NCBI GenBank assembly: GCA_003233255.1
Contig: QILH01000084.1
Location: 1-37,518, forward strand
Length of the DNA stretch: 37,518 nucleotides
Origin: Gammaproteobacteria bacterium
Lineage (GTDB): Bacteria > Pseudomonadota > Gammaproteobacteria > UBA6429 > Thiohalophilaceae
Reading direction: 5' to 3'
How positions within the stretch are numbered: position 1 is the stretch's first letter; every line of letters begins with the position of its first letter. The notes under the pieces were generated by a model. The model was not told the DNA's origin and did not search any database. It saw nothing but the letters and a program-made list of their open reading frames with translations. A program made the translations under genes and the position numbers. This document shows positions 1-8,100 of this stretch, one piece after another.

Positions 1-165
1 AGGCGGCGCAGGTGCTGGAGCAGGCGGCGCAGGTGCAGGCGTCGGGCTTGAGCCGGATGCGGGTGTTGAGCCATTAACATTGTTTTCACCACCACCACAT
101 GATATTAATGTGAGTCCTGCTAAGAGGATGATGGCCTGGATGTATTTACCGGGTAAAACGAACAT
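1..165 (-). CDS. Lipoprotein with Pro/Ala-rich linker, N-terminal part only
   Basis: This gene is absent from the ORF track because it runs off the left edge. Read on the minus strand from the ATG at 165, the frame stays open for 55 codons to base 1. The product starts MFVLPGKYIQ, continues with a hydrophobic stretch (AIILLAGLTL) and a clear lipobox ISC followed by GGG, so it should be lipidated at Cys23 and secreted by Sec. After that comes a low-complexity linker of Pro, Ala, Ser and Thr (PTPAPAPPAPAPAPP). Such linkers usually tether a globular extracellular domain, but that domain lies outside the window. A good Shine-Dalgarno (AGGAAGG) sits six bases upstream of the ATG and supports this start. 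The opposite strand also reads open here as Gly/Ala repeats, but it has no start and no family resemblance. Function unknown. Confidence 0.75.
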   Translation of the reverse strand, partial: MFVLPGKYIQAIILLAGLTLISCGGGENNVNGSTPASGSSPTPAPAPPAPAPAPP

Positions 166-736
166 GTGTATCCTTCCTGTGCTCAGCACTTCTTTCTCTC
201 TATGGTCAAGAGAGTAGTTGAGCAAAAAATATAAAACATTAACGACTGCACACTTTAGCGTCATGAAGATCAAACTCTTGCGACTAACTTGCCGAGTTGA
301 GAAACAGAACACATTTTCATTTACATATAACACTAACAACCATTCACATAGAGGATCCTTTGTTTATTTAGCCGGGCTATTAATGCCTATAAAAATAAAT
401 GTTAAATGAGGATCGTATTCAGACTAAATGTCAGGATTTTTTAAGGGGTATAATCGTTCACTATGCCGGAGTAATTAATTGAACATTTAGTATCTGTGTG
501 GGCAGGGGGCTTTATAGATTCGGTAATCAAACTGTGAGGCTTATATCGGGCGCTGATTAGAAAACGAACAGCCTCTACCTCTGTACCTCAAGGGCCAACA
601 ACGTTACCCTGTAACCGTTAGCGACCATACTCTACGTTTGACTGAAATTTCCACAAATGAAAATCAATCCAGGTTGTCGTAAGTCGCAGCAGGCTGTAAA
701 TACCAGACATATAATATAGTTAAAGTCGAGAAAATA
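166..736. other. Intergenic region between lipoprotein and wecB
   Basis: This 571-base stretch separates the divergent lipoprotein gene and wecB. The only ORF-track entry (218-409, TTG start) gives a peptide with no recognisable family, so I do not call it a gene. A TATAAT hexamer occurs at 710-715, but no well-spaced -35 partner is visible. A weaker pair, TTGTCG (674-679) with TAAATA (697-702), has 17-base spacing. Either could serve wecB, but neither is convincing. I see no tRNA, strong hairpin or repeat. Confidence 0.5.
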
Positions 737-1861
737 ATGAAAAAGGTGCTTATCATTTTAGGAACGCGGCCGGAGGCAATCAAGTTTGCCCCGGTTATTC
801 ACAAACTCAACGAATACTCGGAACAATTTGAAACGGCTGTCTGTTCGACCGGTCAACACAGTGAAATGTTATATCAAGTGGTCGATTATTTTGATCTCAA
901 ACTTGATTATGATCTAAAACTGATGAAAACGGGTCAGACCTTATCCGGGCTCACTTCTGCATTGGCCTCCAGATTGTCTGATGTCATCGATGAGTTTGGG
1001 CCTGATATTATTCTTGTTCAAGGCGATACAACAACGGCCTTTATGGGTGCCCTGATTGGTTACTATCATCAGATAAAGGTAGGGCATGTCGAAGCAGGTT
1101 TAAGAACGGATAACAAATTTGCTCCTTTCCCTGAAGAAATGAATCGACGCCTGGCGGGTGTGTTAACGGATTACCATTTTGCACCTACGGATAAGGCCAG
1201 AAATGCTCTCTTGAAAGAAGGTGTAGATCCATCAACTATAAATCTATCCGGTAATACGGTTATTGACGCATTATTGTATACACTTGCGAAAAACAAACTT
1301 GCTCAGCCTTCGTTGGATGAGTTAGAAAAAGTCCTTGATCAAGGCCGGAAAATTGTTTTAATTACAGGTCACCGCAGAGAAAATTTTGGCGACGGGTTTT
1401 ATAGCATATGCAATGCAATACGTGAGCTTGCGGATACGTTTCCTGAAGTAAATTTCATTTATCCGGTTCACTTAAATCCAAATGTACAAAAACCTGTTTA
1501 TGAAATACTGGGGGATCATGACAACATATATCTTGTTCCGCCGATGGGTTACGTCAGTTTCGTGCGATTAATGAATGAGTCGCATATCGTATTGACAGAT
1601 TCGGGTGGTATACAGGAAGAAGCCCCATCACTTGGAAAACCTGTGCTCGTCATGCGAGATGAGACTGAGCGTCAGGAAGCAGTTGATGCGGGAACGGCTA
1701 TTCTTGTGGGCACGGATAAAGACAAAATCATCTATGAAGTTTCACGCCTGTTAACGAACGATGAAGCCTGGAATACAATGAGCAGTATTACGAATCCATT
1801 TGGGGATGGCAATTCTGCCCAACGCATCGTTGATTTTTTGATTAAAGTGCTGGATGACTGA
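737..1861 (+). CDS. wecB: UDP-N-acetylglucosamine 2-epimerase (non-hydrolysing)
   Basis: This 374-residue protein interconverts UDP-GlcNAc and UDP-ManNAc in the cytoplasm, supplying ManNAc-type sugars for surface polysaccharide. Family motifs are intact and in order: GTRPEAIK at the N-terminus, GHVEAGLRT near residue 118, PEEMNRR, GNTVIDAL, GHRRENFG near residue 213, and the C-terminal nucleotide-binding segment LTDSGGIQEEAPSLGKPV. The length matches the family. The stop codon overlaps the ATG of the next gene by one base (TGATG), so this gene and the glycosyltransferase are translationally coupled. Its role in a particular polysaccharide is inferred from the neighbouring glycosyltransferase and deacetylase. 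Confidence 0.95.
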   Translation: MKKVLIILGTRPEAIKFAPVIHKLNEYSEQFETAVCSTGQHSEMLYQVVDYFDLKLDYDLKLMKTGQTLSGLTSALASRLSDVIDEFGPDIILVQGDTTTAFMGALIGYYHQIKVGHVEAGLRTDNKFAPFPEEMNRRLAGVLTDYHFAPTDKARNALLKEGVDPSTINLSGNTVIDALLYTLAKNKLAQPSLDELEKVLDQGRKIVLITGHRRENFGDGFYSICNAIRELADTFPEVNFIYPVHLNPNVQKPVYEILGDHDNIYLVPPMGYVSFVRLMNESHIVLTDSGGIQEEAPSLGKPVLVMRDETERQEAVDAGTAILVGTDKDKIIYEVSRLLTNDEAWNTMSSITNPFGDGNSAQRIVDFLIKVLDD

Positions 1862-3033
1862 TGAGTGACAATCTGCAGAGCAGCGATTATGAACTGGTTG
1901 TGTTTTCTGACGACTGGCATGGATTACCGTTTAGTTGTAAACATCTACTCAAACACTTTGCACCGGAAACGCCAATCATTTGGGTTGAGACTATTGGGCT
2001 TCGATCACCCGGTCTGAATCTCTATGATATAAAACGAGCTTTCCAGAAAATATCCGGTTGGTTAAAAAAGCCGGATCGGGATGAACGGCCGCTTCCTAAA
2101 AATGTACGATTGCTTGATCCATTTCAAATTCCTTATAATCATTTTAAGTTTGTACGTGACATTAATAAAAGAAATTTAATTAAGTCTGTTAACCGTATCT
2201 CTCGTCGTTCACCGTCTACCCGGCGGGTAATATTAACAACCTGGCCATTTTTAGGTAATCTAATAGGTTGTCTGGACGAAGATCTTAGTATTTATTATCG
2301 TGTGGATGATTTTTCTGAATTTCCTGGAGTGCGAAAAGATTACATACTGGAACTCGAACAGGAAACCATTAAGCGTTCAGATTTGATCGTCGCATCAGCC
2401 GAAAAACTTGCTGATGTAGAAAATAAACGCGGCCTGGTTAAGTATCTTCCTCATGGCGTGGATTACGAACATTTTGCTTCGGGTATGGAGCGCGATGGAT
2501 CACCCGATCCATTTGCGGGTATTTCTTCTCCCCGAATTGGCTTTTTTGGTCTATTAAATTCCTGGCTGGATCTGGAGCTTGTTTGTGAGGTAGCAAAAAA
2601 CAATCCCCAATGGTCGTTTATTATGCTGGGGCCATCGCAGCTTCCTGAGTCGGAACTGCCAAAAGCCGATAATTTATATTATCCAGGTGCCGTTCCCTAT
2701 GAGGCATTACCGGTGCAGGCTTCATTCTTTGATGTGGCACTCATACCATTTCAAATAAATAAATTAACATTGGCGGTTAACCCATTGAAGTTACTTGAAT
2801 ATTTTGCACTCGGATTACCCGTTGTCAGTACCCCGCTGCCTGAGGTCGTTAAGTATGGCAAACAGGTTAATATCGGTTCGGATCTGGAATCGTTAACGAA
2901 TGCAATAAAAAATGCTCTGGGGAGCACAAAAGAACAGGCTAATCAGCGTAAAAGTGTTGCTGAAGCAAGTAGCTGGAAGGCGAAGGCAGGCGAATTACAA
3001 AACTGGATAGAAACCGCTTTAAACAATAAATAA
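1861..3033 (+). CDS. Glycosyltransferase, TuaH-like / GT-B fold
   Basis: The 390-residue product resembles the TuaH-type glycosyltransferases found in exopolysaccharide and teichuronic-acid loci. The N-terminus (VVFSDDWHGLPFSCKHLL) is typical of this group. It is followed by a mid-protein PHGVDYEHF segment, a GFFGLLNSWLDLELV strand-turn that opens the C-terminal GT-B Rossmann domain, and NPLKLLEYFALGLPVVSTPLPE, the nucleotide-sugar binding region of GT4-like enzymes. It starts within the stop codon of wecB, so the two form an operon. It probably transfers one sugar during polysaccharide or glycan assembly at the cytoplasmic face. Donor and acceptor cannot be told from sequence. I see no membrane segment. 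Confidence 0.85.
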   Translation: MSDNLQSSDYELVVFSDDWHGLPFSCKHLLKHFAPETPIIWVETIGLRSPGLNLYDIKRAFQKISGWLKKPDRDERPLPKNVRLLDPFQIPYNHFKFVRDINKRNLIKSVNRISRRSPSTRRVILTTWPFLGNLIGCLDEDLSIYYRVDDFSEFPGVRKDYILELEQETIKRSDLIVASAEKLADVENKRGLVKYLPHGVDYEHFASGMERDGSPDPFAGISSPRIGFFGLLNSWLDLELVCEVAKNNPQWSFIMLGPSQLPESELPKADNLYYPGAVPYEALPVQASFFDVALIPFQINKLTLAVNPLKLLEYFALGLPVVSTPLPEVVKYGKQVNIGSDLESLTNAIKNALGSTKEQANQRKSVAEASSWKAKAGELQNWIETALNNK

Positions 3034-3290
3034 TGTGTTGTTTATTTGTATAAACACACTAATATAGTAGGGAACTATGGGGATATAGCTTTTTGGTCAG
3101 AAAATATAACGTACTGTCGCTAATTGGGAATACGGTGCTATATATTTTCTAAACTTTGCCGATAAAACTCTAAGAGAGTAGGAGAAGAAAGACAATATAC
3201 GGATATAACGGCGTTTTAGAATAATTTGGCAGTATCATCAGGGAGTCTTGTTACCCTGGGGGTGTCAGGTTGATTTTAGGTTGATGGTTT

Positions 3291-4280
3291 ATGCTCAAAA
3301 CGAATGTTTTGTTAACAATAGATGTTGAATTTTCGATAGGTGGACATTTTCAGTTTCCTACGAATAAACCTGTTCCTGCAGATCGTATTATTTATTGCAA
3401 AATAAATGGTAAGGAATACGGAATTAACCTGATCATGGACATACTCGATGATTACGGCATGAAAGGGATATTTTTTGTTGAGACCGAATCACGCTTCTAC
3501 TTTGGCGAAAGTGTCGTTGCAGATATCGCCAATCATATACAATCACGAGGACATGAAGTCCAGTTGCATACGCACCCAAACTTCCGAACGTTTATCGATG
3601 GCAAAGTGAAGCTTGATGATATGCGAAAATATTCGCTATCCGAACAAACCCAAATCATTAATGATGGACGAACATTCCTGCAGACACACGGAATTAACAA
3701 TATATCGGCGCATCGAAGCGGTGGTTTTCATAGCAACCAGGACACAATTGAGGCGCAGGTAAACAGCGGCTTAAAGTTCAGCTCAAATTATAATATTGCT
3801 TATCCAAATTGCAGTTACATTGAACGATATCCTTGTCGCAATGATATTTTTCAGGTTGATAAAATTATCGAAGTCCCCGTCACCTGTTATAAAGAATTTA
3901 AAATGCATAAGGAATGGAACTGTTTTCAATTAAGCGCCGCATCGTTTAGCGAAATAAAAGAAGCATTAAACTTCTATCATGACAATGGCACACAGGTGAT
4001 TACGTTTCTCACCCACTCCTTTGAGTTTGTCGAGAAAGGCAATGTTCAATATGCCAATAGTAGGCCATTAAAATATTTAATAAAACGGTTTTCAAATATT
4101 TGTAATTATCTGGAAAAAAATCAGGATAAATTTGAAGTAGTGACCTTCGCTGATCTGGAAAAAAACATGGATTCAGAGCAGTTTGAATTTTGCCAATCGA
4201 CCAGCGCCTATTGCAAAAGCTCATTTGTAGACACAAGCTTTCGTTATCTTGAGAATATTTTCCAGTTTGCCCGACCTTAG
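3291..4280 (+). CDS. Polysaccharide deacetylase (NodB-like, CE4)
   Basis: The 329-residue protein fits the NodB/CE4 deacetylase superfamily, which removes acetyl groups from N-acetylated sugars using a metal held by Asp and His residues. Visible markers are the N-terminal LLTIDVEFS strand (Asp and Glu in the place of the catalytic Asp pair), GHEVQLHTHPNF around residue 90 (metal-binding histidines), SAHRSGGF around residue 140, and FLTHSFEF near residue 240. It lacks an obvious signal peptide, as is common in the deacetylases of exosortase/EPS loci. It lies 257 bases behind the glycosyltransferase and may have its own promoter. The C-terminal ~60 residues (after NMDSEQFEF) match no motif I know. 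The substrate is unknown. Confidence 0.85.
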   Translation: MLKTNVLLTIDVEFSIGGHFQFPTNKPVPADRIIYCKINGKEYGINLIMDILDDYGMKGIFFVETESRFYFGESVVADIANHIQSRGHEVQLHTHPNFRTFIDGKVKLDDMRKYSLSEQTQIINDGRTFLQTHGINNISAHRSGGFHSNQDTIEAQVNSGLKFSSNYNIAYPNCSYIERYPCRNDIFQVDKIIEVPVTCYKEFKMHKEWNCFQLSAASFSEIKEALNFYHDNGTQVITFLTHSFEFVEKGNVQYANSRPLKYLIKRFSNICNYLEKNQDKFEVVTFADLEKNMDSEQFEFCQSTSAYCKSSFVDTSFRYLENIFQFARP

Positions 4281-4439
4281 AATCTAGCCACGATTTATTG
4301 TACTGAATCGTCACCAAACACAACATGGAATTGACAGCATACCGACTATGAGGTGGTTGATTCATTCCTGTTACTCATTTGCTGTCAAAATAAAACCTGA
4401 GCTATATGCTGGGGTATGTTTACGCCATTCAGGGCATAA

Positions 4440-4743
4440 AAATATTATTGTAAAATAGACTTTCAGATTCCATATCATGAACCTTGGGATCTGCTGGATG
4501 TGTTTGCTTATCAAAATGAGCGGGTTTATTACGTGCGACGAACAAAAGCCAGTTTTATTTAGAATAACGTCAAAATGGATATCTTCAAAATACTGTGGAG
4601 TAGTTATTCCGTTTGTGAATGGTGGGTATGAGAGCTGGCAAGATATGGTGGCTATGAAAAAACTGCTTTCGCGTTACGGCGTTGATGTCATTGAATCAAA
4701 GAAAGGGCGATTCAATATCCTGGAAGGTGTACTCAAAAACTGA
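4440..4743 (+). pseudogene. Frameshifted coding remnant, family unrecognised
   Basis: Two adjacent frames here both look protein-like. Frame A (codons from 4440, closed by TAG at 4560-4562) reads KIDFQIPYHEPWDLLDVF then AYQNERVYYVRRTKASFI. Frame B, which the ORF track opens at 4477, becomes protein-like only from about 4561 (RITSKWISSK, then VVIPFVNGGYESWQDMV) and ends at 4743. Joining them at about 4555-4562 needs a one-base shift and gives a continuous ~100-residue product. The 5' end has no start codon in frame A because a TAA lies at 4437-4439. The simplest reading is the C-terminal remnant of a decayed gene. A sequencing error, or a short real gene starting at 4477, are alternatives. I do not recognise the family. 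Confidence 0.45.
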
Positions 4744-5135
4744 GGGGGGTGTTCAGATATAACACAACACCTGAACCGCAATGGAATGGTATAATAGTTT
4801 TAATGGTTTACTCTAATGCTGCGCATCCCCTCAACAGTATTATTATACTTATTGGCTATTTTTTGCCTGATAGATTTAATGTCTGGTAAAATTATAACAA
4901 TATGAACTATGTGCATATTCTGGTGCATTCGTTCTTATGTTGGTTATTCCTCATATCCATATCATAGTGGATGCTGCCAAGTAAAACTCTACAAATAGTA
5001 GTGTTAATATGAAGGGGCGGGGTCTGTTATATTCGAGAATAGAAGTATAGGATTGATTTATTTAAGTATATTTGCAATATAATTTACTTTAACGTTACTT
5101 AACCTGTAGTTGTGAACTAAAAATGAGCCGAAAAA
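4744..5135. other. AT-rich intergenic region upstream of the NRPS-PKS cluster
   Basis: This is 392 bases without a supportable gene. It opens with two overlapping inverted repeats just after the decayed fragment: GGTGTT/AACACC (4748-4753 with 4766-4771) and GTTCAG/CTGAAC (4751-4756 with 4771-4776). These are mutually exclusive pairings and have no U-tract after them. The 3' part holds the promoter-like element listed separately. No operator or riboswitch that I recognise is visible. Confidence 0.5.
5053..5083 (+). promoter_or_regulatory. Candidate sigma-70 promoter for the biosynthetic operon
   Basis: A perfect -10 hexamer TATAAT (5078-5083) follows a TTGATT hexamer (5053-5058) with a 19-base spacer, which is at the long end of the acceptable range. 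The surrounding sequence is strongly AT-rich. Transcription from here would start near 5090 and give a leader of about 45 bases before the ATG at 5136. It is the best promoter match upstream of the megasynthase genes. Confidence 0.4.
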
Positions 5136-8100
5136 ATGGTCAATAATCAAACAAAACAGTGTATTTTATTGGGGAGTAAATCCCTGCTGATCCAGTGCGC
5201 AACCTACCTGCAGGACAATAATTTTAAAATTGTCGCAGTGGTTACAGATGATTCGGTCATTTCGAACTGGGCGAGCGGCGAGTCGATTAAAATAGTGAGT
5301 TATGGATCTTACAATGAAATATTAAATCTTACTAAAATAGATTATATCTTCAGTATCACTAATCTGCGTATCGTTCCGGAATCGATACTAAAATTAGCTA
5401 ACAAAGCGGCAATCAATTTTCACGATGGGCCATTACCGGGCTACGCCGGATTAAATGTTACCACCTGGGCGCTGGCTAATCAGGAAACGAAACACGCGGT
5501 TACCTGGCATGAAATGTTGGCTGAAGTTGATACAGGACGTCTATACAAAACGGAATCAATAGACATTGATGACAGGGAAACCGCGTTCACCTTAAATGCA
5601 AAATGTTATGAGGTTGCGTTAAACTTGTTCAAACAAATTGTAAATGACATTAATGCCGACAATTTACAAAGTGTTGCTCAGGATTCAGGCGAGAGCCATT
5701 TTTACGCAAAATGTCATCGTATGCCGGCGGTAGAGATTTTAGATTGGCAACGAACCGCGAGTGAGCTGGACGCCATGGTTCGTGCGCTTGATTATGGGCC
5801 ATATGAAAATCCACTTGGAGTCGCTAAATTAGTAGTACATGACCAGGTTACATATGTGAAAGAGGTAAGTGTTGCGGATATGACATCCTTACCGGCGGGT
5901 GAATGCCTTATTCAGGACGCGCAGATATTTATTGGTTGTGCCACGGGTGCTGTTAAGTTAGAGAAGATCATATCTTTAAATGGCGAGCCGTTAGCATCAG
6001 ATGAATTTATAGAAATATCAGGCCTAAAATCAGGCGAGTTACTCTCGCCGCCGGATAAAAATATCATACCCGTTATCTCGGAGTTGGATCATCATTATTG
6101 TAAAAACGAAAGCGCAATCCTTAGCGCTCTTGTTCGTTTCAAAGCACCTGAAATTCCCTACGCTAAAACTGTTCAGGATGCTGAAGGCGAGATACAGATC
6201 GGATTTAAAAAACAAAAACTGTCATCAAAGGCTGAGAAAGCGGTTGAAAAATTTACAAATAAATACGATGTATGTGCTTTATTTGCTGTATACGTATTTA
6301 AGATTTCAGCAATGGATTCATTTGGGCTTGGTGTCAATCTGGAACGTAAAAAATCAATAGCGGACTTATTGTTTGCTTCGACGGGGCCGATTGTTATTGA
6401 TGTTGATGGCCAGGAAAAATTAAATAACTTTATTAAAGCGAAATCTGAATTAATAGAGCAAGTCGTTACACGAGGGGGGGTTCTAACAGAAATTTCTTTG
6501 TGTCGGCCAGAGCTGAACGGTGTCGTTCCTGACTTCCCACTTCAAATTACTAATGTACCTTCGATAGAAAGCTACCAGCCGGAATCGATTAATGGACTTC
6601 GGTTTGTTACCGACGATAGTAATAATATTGCCTGGATATATGATGCACGCATATATGATGAAGACAACATTACTGCGATGCAATCTCAGTTTGATAATTT
6701 GCTGCAACAAATTGAAGGTGATGACAGCAAGGCTATAGCAGAATACGGTTTGATATCGGAAATAGAGTTAGATAAATTACTGAATCAATGGAATAAAACC
6801 GATTTAGAAATGCCGGCAAACAAATGTGTCCATCAATTATTTGAAGAGCAGGTTAGAAGTCAGCCGGATTCAATTGCTGTTTCATTCTCTGGTCATACCA
6901 GTACTTATCGGGAGTTGAATAACCGGGCCAATCAAATAGCCAATTATCTAATCGAACTTGGCGTTAAACCTGACCGGCTCGTTGGTGTTCTGGTTGACCG
7001 CTCGATCGACATGATTGCGGCGATGTTAGGGGTATTGAAATCTGGCGGCGCGTATTTACCTCTGGATCCAACGTATCCCAAAGAACGCATCAGTTACATG
7101 CTGGAAGATGCCGATGTCTCGGCTGTTATTAGTCAGTCTGATCACTCCGCCTATCTGTTAGGAGTGGAAGCACCTGCATTATATCTGGATACGGATGATG
7201 GCCTTATCCGTCAACAGCCTGAGCATCTTGATTCTACAACGGTTGCTCCAACGCACCTTGCTTATACTATATATACCTCAGGTTCAACAGGTAAACCCAA
7301 AGGGGTCATGGTTGAGCATAGGAATGTAATTAATTTCTTTTCTGGTATGGATCAACAGCTCGGTACTCAAAAAGGTGTCTGGCTGGCGGTAACCAGTATT
7401 TCATTTGATATTTCGGTTCTTGAGTTATTCTGGACGTTGGCGAATGGATTTGAAATCGCTTTATACGCAGATCAGGAACGCAAGGTATCAAAGAAAGTTA
7501 AGACTCGATACCCGGATCAGGACATGCAGTTCAGCCTGTTTTACTGGAATGTTGCCGACGATGAATCTGATTACGATGAAGATAAGTACAATCTGTTAAT
7601 TGAAAGCGCAAAATTTGGCGATAGAAATAATTTTAAAGCCGTATGGACTCCTGAGCGACATTTTCATGCCTTTGGCGGGCTGTATCCTAATCCATCTATT
7701 ACCAGTGCGGCACTTGCTACTATTACAACGCAGATTGAAATTCGGGCGGGTAGTTGCGTGGCACCATTACATCACCCAATAAGAATTGCTGAAGAATGGG
7801 CAATGGTTGATAATTTGTCACATGGTCGGGTTGGAATGGCTGTTGCCGCAGGTTGGCAGCCCAATGACTTTGTCATTATGCCAGATAATCATGCCGACGC
7901 TAAAAACATCATGTTTGAAACGGTTGAAACAGTAAAAAAATTATGGCGAGGGGAGACCCTGGAGTTTCCTGGGCCTAAAGGAAATATGGTTAAAGTCAGG
8001 ACTCTACCACGGCCTGTGCAAAAGGAATTACCGATATGGGTTACAACTGCAGGAAATCCAGAAACATTTCGTCAAGCAGGCGAGGTTGGTGCGTATATTT

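Noticed and set aside
1-217. Plus-strand open frame of Gly/Ala repeats entering from the left edge
   Set aside because: It resembles a PE-PGRS-like tail only by composition. The minus strand offers a ribosome-binding site, start, signal peptide and lipobox, which is far more convincing.
218-409. 63-residue ORF upstream of wecB
   Set aside because: It uses a TTG start, has no recognisable family and no good ribosome-binding site, and its composition looks random.
3035-3059. Possible terminator hairpin after the glycosyltransferase (GTGTTGTTTA / TAAACACAC)
   Set aside because: The stem is AT-rich with a bulge and is not followed by a U-tract.
4009-4365. 118-residue minus-strand ORF across the deacetylase end
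   Set aside because: It is a shadow of the deacetylase, with no domain features.
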